64,000 bases of DNA from Clostridioides difficile_D (GCA_945861085.1 OX244046.1:2604001-2668000), one strand, 5' to 3'. Positions 18,660-27,567 are shown, numbered from the stretch's first letter. Program-made: numbers and translations. The notes: generated from the letters alone by a model not told the origin.

Positions 18660-19718
18660 TTAATAAGTTTTTGCTATTTCTTCTCCATTAAGTACTCTAA
18701 GGGCTCCAAGAGCAAGTGCTTCCATTTCCATCTCTCCTGGTACTATCTCTACTGGAGCTAGATATGACACTTTTTCTATGACTCCTTTAATTACCATTTC
18801 CGAATGAGATATACCCCCTGTTAAAATAACTCTATCTACATTTCCTGAAAGTGAAGCTCCATACATAGAGATTTCTTTTGCTACTTGATAAATAAATGCA
18901 TCCATTATAAGTTTTGCCTTTTCATCACCTTCCTTGATTCTGTTTTCTATTTCTATCATGTCTTTTGTACCTAAATAGTCATACATTCCTCCAATAGAAC
19001 TTACTTTTGCGACCATTTCATCATGAGTATATTTTCCGGAGTAACACAATTCTATAAGAGGATATGCAAGTAAGCCACCACTTCTTTCTGGAGAAAATGG
19101 ACCATCAGATCTTCCACCACTTCCATCAATCATTTTACCTTGTTTATGTGCTACAATTGATATTCCAGAACCTAAATGAGCTACGATAAAGTTATAATCC
19201 TCGTATTTTCCACCAAGTTTTTGTGCAATTTTTCTTGAAACAGCTTTATGATTTAATGCATGTAACCAGCTAGCTTTTTCTATATCTGATATTCCTGTAA
19301 TCCTTGATACATCATCAAACTCATCCACAGAAACTGGGTCTACTACAAATGATTGTACTCCTATTTCATCTGCTATGGTTTTGGCTAATAATGCACCTAA
19401 ATTTGATGCATGCTCTCCGTTTATTTCATTTCTCATGTCCTCAATCATTTCTTCACTCACAATATAAGTGCCACCTTTTATAGCTTTCATAAGTCCACCA
19501 CGACCAACTACTGCATCAAAAGAATTTATATTATGATTCTCACTACTTAAAATATCTACTATTAATTGTTTTCTATAGTCATATTCATCAAATACTTTAG
19601 AAAAGCTTTTTAAATCTTCTCTTGTATGAGTTATATTTTTTTTCAAAACTTCATTTTCATCTTGAAAAACAGAAATCTTTGTAGATGTACCACCAGGATT
19701 TATTACTAGAATTTTCAA
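18660..19718 (-). CDS. buk: Butyrate (branched-chain fatty acid) kinase
   Basis: A 352-aa ASKHA-fold acyl kinase that transfers phosphate from acyl-phosphate to ADP. It starts LKILVINPGGTSTK (phosphate-1 motif), with GRGGLMKAI, NHKAVSRKIA, VAHLGSGISIVAH and ILTGGISHSEMV as further family blocks. I choose TTG 19716-19718 with a GGGGGTG site, which gives the normal Buk length (about 355 aa); a longer frame to 19751 would begin inside the operator. First gene of buk-ptb-aminotransferase-MFS. Two AGAAC-N3-GTTCT palindromes lie 27 and 77 bp upstream of the start. Confidence 0.93.
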   Translation of the reverse strand: MKILVINPGGTSTKISVFQDENEVLKKNITHTREDLKSFSKVFDEYDYRKQLIVDILSSENHNINSFDAVVGRGGLMKAIKGGTYIVSEEMIEDMRNEINGEHASNLGALLAKTIADEIGVQSFVVDPVSVDEFDDVSRITGISDIEKASWLHALNHKAVSRKIAQKLGGKYEDYNFIVAHLGSGISIVAHKQGKMIDGSGGRSDGPFSPERSGGLLAYPLIELCYSGKYTHDEMVAKVSSIGGMYDYLGTKDMIEIENRIKEGDEKAKLIMDAFIYQVAKEISMYGASLSGNVDRVILTGGISHSEMVIKGVIEKVSYLAPVEIVPGEMEMEALALGALRVLNGEEIAKTY

Positions 19719-19744
19719 TTTAACACCCCCTAGTTTTACTATAT

Positions 19745-19757
19745 AGAACACCGTTCT
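19745..19757. promoter_or_regulatory. Operator palindrome 1 upstream of buk (AGAAC-N3-GTTCT)
   Basis: The 13-mer AGAACACCGTTCT is a perfect 5+3+5 dyad. The same dyad occurs at 19795-19807 and 22559-22571, in front of both fermentation operons. Probably bound by the nearby IclR-family regulator; the binder is inferred. Confidence 0.7.
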
Positions 19758-19794
19758 GATATTTTAATTCGAAAAACTCATCGTCCTATTGTTC

Positions 19795-19807
19795 AGAACG
19801 ACGTTCT
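19795..19807. promoter_or_regulatory. Operator palindrome 2 upstream of buk (AGAAC-N3-GTTCT)
   Basis: The 13-mer AGAACGACGTTCT lies 50 bp (centre to centre) from operator 1, about five helical turns, so both sites face the same side of the helix. Confidence 0.7.
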
Positions 19808-19877
19808 ATATTTTATTAATTAAATACTAACACATAAAAATAAGTATTTCAATAATTATTTTAAATATTTAAAATAT

Positions 19878-20417
19878 TCATTCATAGTCGTATCCAGCTT
19901 CAAATGCTTCTATATTTTTGGCATTAAATTTGCCTTTACCTTGATTTTCAAAGTATTCACACATACCGCTTTCAAATTCTTCTTTTGTGAATAAATCTAA
20001 ATTCTTTACCATAGCACCTAACATACAAATATTAGCAGCTTTTTCATTACCTAAATTTTGTGCTATTTCAGTAACGGGTACTCTTATAACATTAATATCT
20101 TCTCTATATTTTCTATCCTTACTTACTAGTGATTCATTGACAAACATATAACCATTTGTTTTCATTAAACTTTCATACTTATCTACTGATACACTATTCA
20201 TTCCTAATAATATATCTGGATTTTTTACACAAGGATTTGCAATTTTTTCATCGCTTACGACAACATTACAATTTGCACTTCCTCCCCTCATCTCATTTCC
20301 ATAAGATGGGAACCATGTAATTTTCTTTTCTGCCTTATATGCAACATACATTATAATTTTTCCTGCTGTAAGAACTCCCTGTCCTCCAAAACCAGCACAT
20401 ATAATTTCATTCAACAT
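19878..20417 (-). CDS. 2-oxoacid:ferredoxin oxidoreductase, gamma subunit
   Basis: A 179-aa subunit of the POR/KOR gamma family. It opens with the nucleotide-loop-like GFGGQGVLTAGKII and has the family blocks TWFPSYGNEMRGGSANC and NPDILLGMN. It forms the CoA-binding part of the complex. It is the last gene of the delta-alpha-beta-gamma operon, 12 bp after beta, with a GGAGG site. The substrate (branched-chain, 2-oxoglutarate or aryl oxoacid) cannot be fixed from this subunit. Confidence 0.92.
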   Translation of the reverse strand: MLNEIICAGFGGQGVLTAGKIIMYVAYKAEKKITWFPSYGNEMRGGSANCNVVVSDEKIANPCVKNPDILLGMNSVSVDKYESLMKTNGYMFVNESLVSKDRKYREDINVIRVPVTEIAQNLGNEKAANICMLGAMVKNLDLFTKEEFESGMCEYFENQGKGKFNAKNIEAFEAGYDYE

Positions 20418-20429
20418 ATTATTTCCTCC

Positions 20430-21149
20430 CTAATCAATAAATTCTCCAAGTGGATACTTTGGAACAAGTTCATTTTCGATTCTCTTCATAGCATCTACTG
20501 GTTTTAATCCCCAGTTTGTTGGACATGGTACAAGTACTTCTATTAAGCAAAAACCTTTCTTTTCTTTTTGTTTTTCTAGAGCTTTTTTGATGTATCTTTT
20601 TGTTGTATTTATTTCTTTAGGGTTAGTTATTGTTCCTCTTGCTAGATATGCTATATCTAAATTTCCCATAACTTTTACAACATCAAATGTTGAACCATGA
20701 TCTGCGTAATTTCTACCCGCTGGAGTAGAAGCTGTATATTGACCTTCTACAGTAGTTGGAGCCATTTGACCTCCTGTCATTGCAAACATGTTATTGTTCA
20801 TAACAAGAAATATTACATTATCATTTCTAGTAGCAGCTGACATAGTTTCTCCAAGCCCTATTGCATAAGCTCCACCATCTCCAGCTATTGTAAATATATA
20901 TTTATCTGGTCTAACTCTTTTCATAGCTGCCATCGCTGCTCCCATTTTACCATGAGGTGGAACGACAACATCTACATTCATACTAAATTGAAACATATGA
21001 TTACAACCTATATCTGAACATATAATTGTATCTTGACATATATCCATTTCTGTTAATACTTCTCCAATAATTCTATCGACTATAGAGTGTCCACAGCCTC
21101 CACAGAACATATTTTCACACATCATTATTGCTGGTGCTTTTTTAGCCAT
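20430..21149 (-). CDS. 2-oxoacid:ferredoxin oxidoreductase, beta subunit (TPP-binding)
   Basis: A 239-aa thiamine-diphosphate subunit. The N-terminal cysteines in MCENMFCGGCGHS fit the usual cluster-ligand position, and the TPP-binding motif begins GDGGAYAIGLGE and runs to MNNNMFAMTGGQ. Catalyses oxidative decarboxylation of a 2-oxoacid with ferredoxin as acceptor. Starts ATG 21147-21149 with AGGAGG, only 2 bp after the alpha stop, so probably translationally coupled. Confidence 0.94.
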   Translation of the reverse strand: MAKKAPAIMMCENMFCGGCGHSIVDRIIGEVLTEMDICQDTIICSDIGCNHMFQFSMNVDVVVPPHGKMGAAMAAMKRVRPDKYIFTIAGDGGAYAIGLGETMSAATRNDNVIFLVMNNNMFAMTGGQMAPTTVEGQYTASTPAGRNYADHGSTFDVVKVMGNLDIAYLARGTITNPKEINTTKRYIKKALEKQKEKKGFCLIEVLVPCPTNWGLKPVDAMKRIENELVPKYPLGEFID

Positions 21150-21151
21150 AA

Positions 21152-22228
21152 TTAAAATACCTCCTCTTGCTTAGCTTTTCCATCTATAATCTGTTGAGCA
21201 AAATCTATTAATTGATTTACTTCTGCCATATATTGAGCTGTTGCTACTGAATACACTGGAAATCTATTATCACATGCTATAATTACATCTTCCTTCATTT
21301 GTGCCATCATATTCATTTCAACTGTTACAAGCCCTTTCAATGAATCACTTAATTTTTTAAATGCTTTTCTTGGGTAAGGCCACAATGTTTTTGGTCTTAT
21401 TAGTCCTAATTTTATTCCTTTTGCTCTAGCATCTCTAACTGCACCTTCTGCTATTCTTGAGGAAATTCCATACGCTACAAATACTACTTCTGCATCTTCT
21501 ATTTCTATTTCTTCCCATCTTTGTTCATTTTCTTGAACTTTTCTCATTTTTTCTATATAACATTTTTGCCATGTATCTTGGTCCTCAAAATATGTTATAT
21601 CAGTTATAACTTTATTTTTTTCTCCTACAGGTGTTCCTTTAGCAGCCCATGGAGCTTTATCCATATCGTATTCTTTCATTGGTGGTGCTATACAAGGTTC
21701 TACCATTTGACCTATTGTAGCATCAGAAAGTATAAGTACTGGATGCATATATTTTTCAGCTAATTCAAAAGACTCATATGCCATATCCATATTTTCTTGA
21801 ACACTATTAGGTGCCAATACGATTAGATGATAATCTCCATTTCCTCCACCTTTTACTGCTTGCCAATAGTTATCTTGACCAGCTCCTATAAATCCATCAC
21901 CTATACCATACCTTTGTACACATGCTACAACTGCTGGCAAACCAGCTGATACCCAATATGCAATACCTTCTTGTTTTAATGAAAATCCTGGACCAGATGA
22001 AGAAGTCATGGCTCTTGCTCCAAGTGCACTTGCTCCCATAACCATATTTACACTGGCTATTTCTGATTCACCTTGGATAAATACTCCTCCAACTTCTTTT
22101 TGTCTCCATGCCATCATTTCTAATATTTCTGATTGTGGTGTTATCGGATAACCTGCATAAAATCTACAGCCACCACGTATAGCACCTTCTGCTAAAGCTT
22201 CATTTCCTTTAATTAATAAACTTTGCAT
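21152..22228 (-). CDS. 2-oxoacid:ferredoxin oxidoreductase, alpha subunit
   Basis: A 358-aa subunit of the POR alpha family with the block RFYAGYPITPQSEILE near the N terminus and TSSSGPGFSLKQEGIAY. The C-terminal half contains VVFVAYGISSRIAEGAVRDA. ATG 22226-22228 is chosen because GGAGGGGAGAA lies just upstream; a 14-residue longer frame begins before that site. Works with beta, gamma and the separate ferredoxin-like delta subunit. Operon position next to ptb/buk points to amino-acid-derived oxoacids. Confidence 0.94.
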   Translation of the reverse strand: MQSLLIKGNEALAEGAIRGGCRFYAGYPITPQSEILEMMAWRQKEVGGVFIQGESEIASVNMVMGASALGARAMTSSSGPGFSLKQEGIAYWVSAGLPAVVACVQRYGIGDGFIGAGQDNYWQAVKGGGNGDYHLIVLAPNSVQENMDMAYESFELAEKYMHPVLILSDATIGQMVEPCIAPPMKEYDMDKAPWAAKGTPVGEKNKVITDITYFEDQDTWQKCYIEKMRKVQENEQRWEEIEIEDAEVVFVAYGISSRIAEGAVRDARAKGIKLGLIRPKTLWPYPRKAFKKLSDSLKGLVTVEMNMMAQMKEDVIIACDNRFPVYSVATAQYMAEVNQLIDFAQQIIDGKAKQEEVF

Positions 22229-22256
22229 ACTTTTTCTCCCCTCCAATAAAAATAAT

Positions 22257-22454
22257 TTATAATATTTCAAATACTAAATCAGGACACATTGTATAACAAG
22301 CGCCACATTGAATACATTTTTCTTCATCGACTTTGATAGTTACAAAGCCTTTTTTATTTGTGTAATCAGAAAGACTTATTGCATCTTTTTTACAAGCTTC
22401 AATACAAAGATAACACCCCTTACATCTTTCAACACTCAATTTGACTTTTTCCAT
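22257..22454 (-). CDS. 2-oxoacid:ferredoxin oxidoreductase, delta subunit (2x[4Fe-4S])
   Basis: A 65-aa ferredoxin-like subunit with two CxxCxxCxxxC clusters: CKGCYLCIEAC and CIQCGACYTMC. It passes electrons from the TPP subunit to free ferredoxin. First gene of the operon, 28 bp before alpha; the operator palindromes lie 93-117 bp upstream of its start. Confidence 0.93.
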   Translation of the reverse strand: MEKVKLSVERCKGCYLCIEACKKDAISLSDYTNKKGFVTIKVDEEKCIQCGACYTMCPDLVFEIL

Positions 22455-22546
22455 TTCTCAAATCTCCCCTTTATGTAATATTTTTTACTTAATTTTAAAT
22501 ATATAATATTTATATTTTGTATAAACACTATATATGCATTAATTTT

Positions 22547-22571
22547 GTTCTGTAGTACAGAACATCGTTCT
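22547..22571. promoter_or_regulatory. Double operator upstream of the oxidoreductase operon
   Basis: Two overlapping perfect palindromes share one half-site: GTTCTGTAGTACAGAAC (22547-22563) and AGAACATCGTTCT (22559-22571). The second is the same dyad found twice upstream of buk. Three consecutive GTTCT/AGAAC half-sites suggest binding of more than one regulator dimer. Confidence 0.75.
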
Positions 22572-22662
22572 GTTTTTGTATTGCTTAATTAAAAGATAAC
22601 ACATTTGCTTATATATTTCAACAACATTTTAAATTTTAAGAATATTTAAATTTAGATTAAAT

Positions 22663-22722
22663 AAAAAGAGGCTATATTTAAACTGATATTCACAAATAAC
22701 AATTTAAATATAGCCTCTTTTT
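22663..22722 (-). terminator. Strong terminator after the IclR gene
   Basis: Perfect 20-bp arms (22663-22682 and 22703-22722, core AAAAAGAGGCTATATTTAAA) enclose a 20-base loop, with an A-run before and a T-run after. It separates the IclR gene (18 bp past its stop) from the oxidoreductase operon and could work in both directions. Confidence 0.9.
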
Positions 22723-22740
22723 ATTATCCAGATTAAAAAA

Positions 22741-23508
22741 TCATCTAAAAAGTTCAGATATACTTTTTGCAGTTTCTATAACTCTTTTAATTTTATACTC
22801 AAAGTCCCCTTCTCTCATTCTTATAGTTGGACCTGATAAACTTATTGCTGCAATAGCTTTATTGTCTTTATCTAAAATAGGTGCTCCAATACAAGTTAAC
22901 CCGTGTTCTAGTTCTTCATCATCTATGGCATATCCCTGTTCTTTTATTTTTGCTAAAAAAAGCATCATATCATCCCAATTATCAATTGTATGTTCTGTAT
23001 ACTTGTGTATTGGTGTTTTTCTATATTTTTCAAAATCTATAGAATCATTAAATGCCATAAGACATTTTCCAACTGCTGAACAATAACATTCACTACTTGA
23101 GCCAACTGATGGATTTACCGAGAGTAGTTGATTTGAACCATATTCTTTATGTATTATGATACTCCTTGGAGAATCTTGAGCTCTTTCTTCCAATATAGAT
23201 ACATTAACTACTTCGTTAAATTCTTGATTTAATTTTTTCGTATATGGTTTTACTATTTCAGTCAATGACATTTTTTCTCCCACAACCATACCTATTGCAT
23301 ATAAATTTATTCCTAGCCAATACTTACCATTCTCTGTGTTTTGTATAACAAAACCTTTGTTTTCAAGAGTGACCAAAGTTCTATGTATAGTACTTTTATA
23401 TACTCCCATAACCTTACTTATTTCAGTTATTCCCATTTCTCTCTTTTCATGATATAACAGCAAAATTATGTCTAGGGCTCTATCTAATGCATTTATTATT
23501 TCTCCCAT
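22741..23508 (-). CDS. IclR-family transcriptional regulator
   Basis: A 255-aa regulator: winged HTH at about 5-65 (ITEISKVMGVYKSTIHRTLV) and an IclR effector domain at about 75-250 (SSSECYCSAVGKCLMAF, GLTCIGAPILDKDNKAIAAISLSGP). ATG 23506-23508 follows GGAGGAG by 8 bases; the 7-residue longer frame begins inside that site. It is the nearest regulator to the oxidoreductase and buk/ptb operons and is the best candidate to bind their shared AGAAC-N3-GTTCT operators. No such site was seen in front of its own gene. Confidence 0.9.
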   Translation of the reverse strand: MGEIINALDRALDIILLLYHEKREMGITEISKVMGVYKSTIHRTLVTLENKGFVIQNTENGKYWLGINLYAIGMVVGEKMSLTEIVKPYTKKLNQEFNEVVNVSILEERAQDSPRSIIIHKEYGSNQLLSVNPSVGSSSECYCSAVGKCLMAFNDSIDFEKYRKTPIHKYTEHTIDNWDDMMLFLAKIKEQGYAIDDEELEHGLTCIGAPILDKDNKAIAAISLSGPTIRMREGDFEYKIKRVIETAKSISELFR

Positions 23509-23730
23509 ATACAAAAACTCCTCCTGCAAATATTAAGTGCTACTTCAACACTCTATTAAATATTATATATTAAAATTACAAAATTATCTATTTATCTTAA
23601 TTATATTTTACAAAACAAAAATATTATACTTATTTTATAAAATAAAAACAAAATACTCACTACATCTTTCTTATTCTTGCTTATAGTAAGATTATTCTGT
23701 TATATTTTTATCCTATATAGATAATAATAT

Positions 23731-23756
23731 ATATATCTATTATACAATAGATATAT
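23731..23756. promoter_or_regulatory. Dyad upstream of the siroheme reductase gene
   Basis: Perfect 10-bp arms ATATATCTAT (23731-23740) and ATAGATATAT (23747-23756) around a 6-base centre end 31 bp before the start codon. Could be an operator or a 5'-UTR hairpin; the sequence is AT-rich, so chance is possible. Confidence 0.45.
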
Positions 23757-23787
23757 TTTTATACAAGACTAATAATGAGGTGAGATA

Positions 23788-25335
23788 ATGGACAATTTTA
23801 AGAAAATATTGTTAAATGAACTACCTAATTTTAAAGAATATTCCTTAAAGTTTTTAAATGGAGAAATAAATAAAATGCAGTACAAAGGATTTTCAGGTGG
23901 ATATGGTGTCTATGCTCAAAGAGATAAAAAATCCTTTATGATAAGACTTAGAGTATCTGCTGGAGTTTTATGTAAATATCAACTTAATAAAATTTATGAA
24001 ATGGCTATTAAACATAACTTAGATAAAATACATTTAACAACTAGACAGGCTATACAACTACACGATTTATCTATAGACTCTATTGTTGCTGTTATGGAAG
24101 AAGGAATAAAAAACGATATATTTACTAGAGGTGGTGGTGGTAATTATCCTAGAAATGTCGGATTATCTCCATTATCTGGAGTTGACCCTAGCGAAGCCTT
24201 TGATGTTACTCCATATGCAGTTGCTACTGATAAATATTTTATCAAAAATGCCACTACATATCATTTACCTAGAAAATTAAAAGTTTCTTATTCTAATTGT
24301 TACACAGATACTGCTCATTGTAGTATACAAGACTTAGGATTTGTAGCTACTTTGAAAAATGGCGAACAATATTTCAGAGTCTTCTTAGGTGGAGGTTTAG
24401 GTAAACATCCTAAAGTTGCTTTAGAACTTGATGAACTTATAAAACCAAAAGATGCACTATATTGTGTTGAAGGTATGATTAAATTCTTTATGGCTTATGG
24501 TAACTATGAAAATAAAAATAAAGCTAGAGTTAGATATATGGTGGAAACACTTGGTGAAAAATTATTCTTAGAAAAGTTTAAAGAATACTATAAATCAGAA
24601 AAAGAAAAAGGTGGTCTTGAACTCAATGTTGAAGAAATAGACTACTCTAAATCTGGAGTTAAAATAGATGTACAAGATTCTAGATTGATACCTCAAAAAC
24701 AGGATGGTCTATACACTGTATATATACATCCAGTTGGAGGTATATTGTTGACAAAGAATTTAGATACTTTACTTAAAGAATTAGATAATATTGAAAATCC
24801 TATGATTAGACTAGGAATGACAGAAGGATTATACATTTTAAATTTAAATGGAAATGAAGCAAAAAGGATATTAGAAATAAGTAAAACTATTAGTTGTAAT
24901 TCTCAGCTAGAACAGAGTATATCTTGTATAGGTGTTCCAATTTGTCAAATGGGTATACAAAATAGTCAGAAAATGTTACATGAAATCATAGATTATTTTA
25001 GATTACAAAATAGTGAAGAAGTTTTAAATAAAGCACCTAAATTATATATATCAGGATGTTTAAATTCGTGTGGTGTTCACCAAGTTGGTAGTATAGGTTT
25101 ATGTGGTAAAAAGAAGAATGTTGATGGTGTATCTACAGATGCATTTGAATTGTTTGTTGGAGGTAGTTTTGAAATAGGCAAGACTAGATTAGGAAAGTCA
25201 CTTGGAGATTTTAAAGCTAGTGATATTCCTGAAATGCTTTATAAAATATCTGACGCATCATCAGGCAATTTTTATGAATGGGTAAATTCAAATGATGATA
25301 TTTTAAACAAAATAACTGATAAGTATAAAATATAA
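23788..25335 (+). CDS. Nitrite/sulfite reductase, siroheme-[4Fe-4S] hemoprotein
   Basis: A 515-aa enzyme of the assimilatory sulfite/nitrite reductase family that reduces sulfite to sulfide or nitrite to ammonia by six electrons from a low-potential donor. Two ferredoxin-like half domains are followed by hemoprotein domains. The siroheme/[4Fe-4S] ligands are the CxxxxxC pair in SCIGVPICQMG and the CxxxC pair in SGCLNSCGVHQ. HLTTRQAIQLHDL is the siroheme-binding arginine block. ATG 23788 has GAGGTGAG 5 bases upstream. It is the only plus-strand gene in the first 50 kb, alone between IclR and glyS, ending at a terminator repeat. Sulfite versus nitrite preference cannot be read here. Confidence 0.9.
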   Translation: MDNFKKILLNELPNFKEYSLKFLNGEINKMQYKGFSGGYGVYAQRDKKSFMIRLRVSAGVLCKYQLNKIYEMAIKHNLDKIHLTTRQAIQLHDLSIDSIVAVMEEGIKNDIFTRGGGGNYPRNVGLSPLSGVDPSEAFDVTPYAVATDKYFIKNATTYHLPRKLKVSYSNCYTDTAHCSIQDLGFVATLKNGEQYFRVFLGGGLGKHPKVALELDELIKPKDALYCVEGMIKFFMAYGNYENKNKARVRYMVETLGEKLFLEKFKEYYKSEKEKGGLELNVEEIDYSKSGVKIDVQDSRLIPQKQDGLYTVYIHPVGGILLTKNLDTLLKELDNIENPMIRLGMTEGLYILNLNGNEAKRILEISKTISCNSQLEQSISCIGVPICQMGIQNSQKMLHEIIDYFRLQNSEEVLNKAPKLYISGCLNSCGVHQVGSIGLCGKKKNVDGVSTDAFELFVGGSFEIGKTRLGKSLGDFKASDIPEMLYKISDASSGNFYEWVNSNDDILNKITDKYKI

Positions 25336-25362
25336 TTTATTATATTTACTTACAAAAAGTAT

Positions 25363-25444
25363 GGGTGTCTCAAAATGAACTTTTTAGTTTATGAGACACT
25401 CTTTTTCTATGAAATCAAATATATTTTCATCATCTCAACAATGA
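25363..25444. repeat. Dispersed terminator repeat, copy B
   Basis: Inverted relative to copy A (11802-11886). The hairpin GTGTCTCA (25365-25372)/TGAGACAC (25392-25399) with a T-run lies 29 bp after the reductase stop, followed by the same AT-rich tail ending CAACAATGAA. Both copies sit in the same orientation relative to the gene they follow. Confidence 0.8.
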
Positions 25445-25446
25445 AA

Positions 25447-25480
25447 AATAAGACTATCTCTATTTTGAGACAGCCTTATT
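25447..25480 (-). terminator. Terminator of glyS
   Basis: Arms of 14 bases with two mismatches (25447-25460 and 25467-25480) around a TATTTT loop lie 20 bp past the glyS stop. The GAGACAG/CTATCTC arms resemble the stem of the neighbouring repeat. Confidence 0.65.
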
Positions 25481-25500
25481 TCTTATAAATAGTTTAAATT

Positions 25501-27567
25501 TTATTTATAAACAATTTTAGATAAATCACAAATTTCTAGCATAGTATCGTATACTTGTTTAAGTAGCCCAAGTCTATTATTTTTGATAGCTTCATCATTA
25601 TCCATGACCATAACTGTATCAAATAAATTATCAACCACTGGTCTTAAAGATGCAAATTCATCTAAAGCAGCACCATATTTCTTATCTTTTAATAATTCCT
25701 TAACTTTTACCTTTACTTGTTTAAATTCATTGTAAAGTTTAATTTCAGCATCCTCTTTTAATAAAGATTCGTTAACTTTATCACTTTCTGCTTTTTGAGC
25801 TAAAGTAGAAACTCTATTAAATGCAGTAAGCATCTCAACTAATTCATCTTTTTCCAACCAATTATTAAGCTCTAAAGCTCTCATGTGCATATCAGAAACA
25901 TCATTTATATCAGAACTTAAAACAGCATCAACAACATCATATCTTATTCCTAAATCTTTAAATAGATTTTTTACTCTCTCATTGAAGAAATTCATTACTT
26001 GTTCAACAACTTCTTCTTTATTAAAATCTAATTCAGAGTAATTATCTAAAGCATGTTCAATAAGTACTTTTATATCTACAGCAACTTTTCTATCCATAAG
26101 TATACTTAATATACCTAAGGCTTGTCTTCTTAAAGCATATGGGTCTTGAGAACCTGTTGGTTGTATTCCTATGGCAAAGAAACCTGCTATTGAATCCAAC
26201 TTATCAGCTATTGATAATGCAACCCCTGCATTAGTCTTAGGAAGTATATCTCCTGCAAATCTTGGAAGATAATGTTCAAAAATAGCTTCACTTACAACCT
26301 CATTTTCTCCTCCAACTTTTGCATATTCTTTTCCCATAAAACCTTGTAATTCGTCAAATTCTCCTACCATTCCAGTAACTAAATCTGCCTTAGATAATTT
26401 AGCAGCCCTTATAGTATCTTCCTTTTCATCTACTAAACCTAAGCTATCAAGTATATCAGCACTTAATTTTTCAAGTCTTAAAGTTTTATCATAAATAGTT
26501 CCTAGTTTTACTTGGAATACAACAGTTTTTAATTTTTCTATGTAGCTTTCTAAGTTTCTCTTAGTATCTTCTCTATAGAAAAATAAAGCATCTGCAAGTC
26601 TTGCTTCTAAAACCTTTTCGTTTCCAGCTTTAACATTGTCTATTCTGTAAGAATCACCATTTCTAACAGCTATAAAGTTAGGTAACAGTTTTCCATCTTT
26701 AAGTACTGGAAAATATCTTTGATGTTGTTTCATAGGAGTTATAACAACTTCTTTTGGTAGTTTTATATAGTCTACATTAAATTCTCCATAAAAAGCAGTT
26801 GGATATTCAACTAAGTAAGTTACCTCTTCAAGTAAATCTTCATCAAATTCAACTTCTCCACCCAAAGAATTTGCAACTTCTATACATTGTTTTCTTATAA
26901 TTTCTTTTCTCTTATTTTGGTCTAAAACTATATAATTTTTTTCTAATTTTTCAAAATAATCTTCTATAGAATTGACTTCTATTGTACTTTCTCCTAAAAA
27001 TCTATGACCTTTCGTTATATTAGAAGATATTATTCCTTCTAAGTCAAACTCTAATACTTTATCATTTAATAATGTGACTATCCATCTTATAGGTCTTGCA
27101 AATTTAAGATTTTTTCCTCCCCAACGCATAGCTTTTGGGAATGCTACAGACTTTATAGTTTCTGGTAATATATCTTTTAATACTTCTGAAGTTTCTTTTC
27201 CATCTTGCTTTATAGTAGCAAAGATGTATTCGTCTTTTCCAACTTGTTTAAAGTATATATCAGATTCACTTAACCCTTTGCTTTTTATAAATCCTAAAGC
27301 TGGCTTTGTTAAATTATTTTCTGCATCAACAGCAATTTTCTTAGCAGGACCTTTTATTTCTTCTTCTAAATCATTTTGTCTATCACTCAATCCTTCAACT
27401 ACTAAAGTCAATCTTCTTGGTGTCCCATACGCACTTACTTTTTCAAAAGATAGTCTATTTTCATCAAGTAATTTACTAAGATTGTTTTTTAATTGTTCTA
27501 GTGTACTGCTTATAAATCTTGATGGCATTTCTTCAACACCGATTTCAAATAAAAGATAATTTTTCAT
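25501..27567 (-). CDS. glyS: Glycyl-tRNA synthetase beta subunit
   Basis: A 688-aa beta subunit of the alpha2beta2 glycyl-tRNA synthetase; it supplies tRNA binding and a C-terminal anticodon-binding domain. Family blocks: LLFEIGVEEMPSRFI at the N terminus, PKAMRWGGKNLKFARPIRW, and TPMKQHQRYFPV. Length is normal (about 690 aa). Its start overlaps the glyQ stop by one base, so translation is coupled. Confidence 0.97.
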   Translation of the reverse strand: MKNYLLFEIGVEEMPSRFISSTLEQLKNNLSKLLDENRLSFEKVSAYGTPRRLTLVVEGLSDRQNDLEEEIKGPAKKIAVDAENNLTKPALGFIKSKGLSESDIYFKQVGKDEYIFATIKQDGKETSEVLKDILPETIKSVAFPKAMRWGGKNLKFARPIRWIVTLLNDKVLEFDLEGIISSNITKGHRFLGESTIEVNSIEDYFEKLEKNYIVLDQNKRKEIIRKQCIEVANSLGGEVEFDEDLLEEVTYLVEYPTAFYGEFNVDYIKLPKEVVITPMKQHQRYFPVLKDGKLLPNFIAVRNGDSYRIDNVKAGNEKVLEARLADALFFYREDTKRNLESYIEKLKTVVFQVKLGTIYDKTLRLEKLSADILDSLGLVDEKEDTIRAAKLSKADLVTGMVGEFDELQGFMGKEYAKVGGENEVVSEAIFEHYLPRFAGDILPKTNAGVALSIADKLDSIAGFFAIGIQPTGSQDPYALRRQALGILSILMDRKVAVDIKVLIEHALDNYSELDFNKEEVVEQVMNFFNERVKNLFKDLGIRYDVVDAVLSSDINDVSDMHMRALELNNWLEKDELVEMLTAFNRVSTLAQKAESDKVNESLLKEDAEIKLYNEFKQVKVKVKELLKDKKYGAALDEFASLRPVVDNLFDTVMVMDNDEAIKNNRLGLLKQVYDTMLEICDLSKIVYK

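Noticed and set aside
19719..19751. Longer butyrate kinase start at 19751
   Set aside because: It would lie inside the operator palindrome and give an over-long N terminus; TTG 19718 has a GGGGGTG site and gives normal length.
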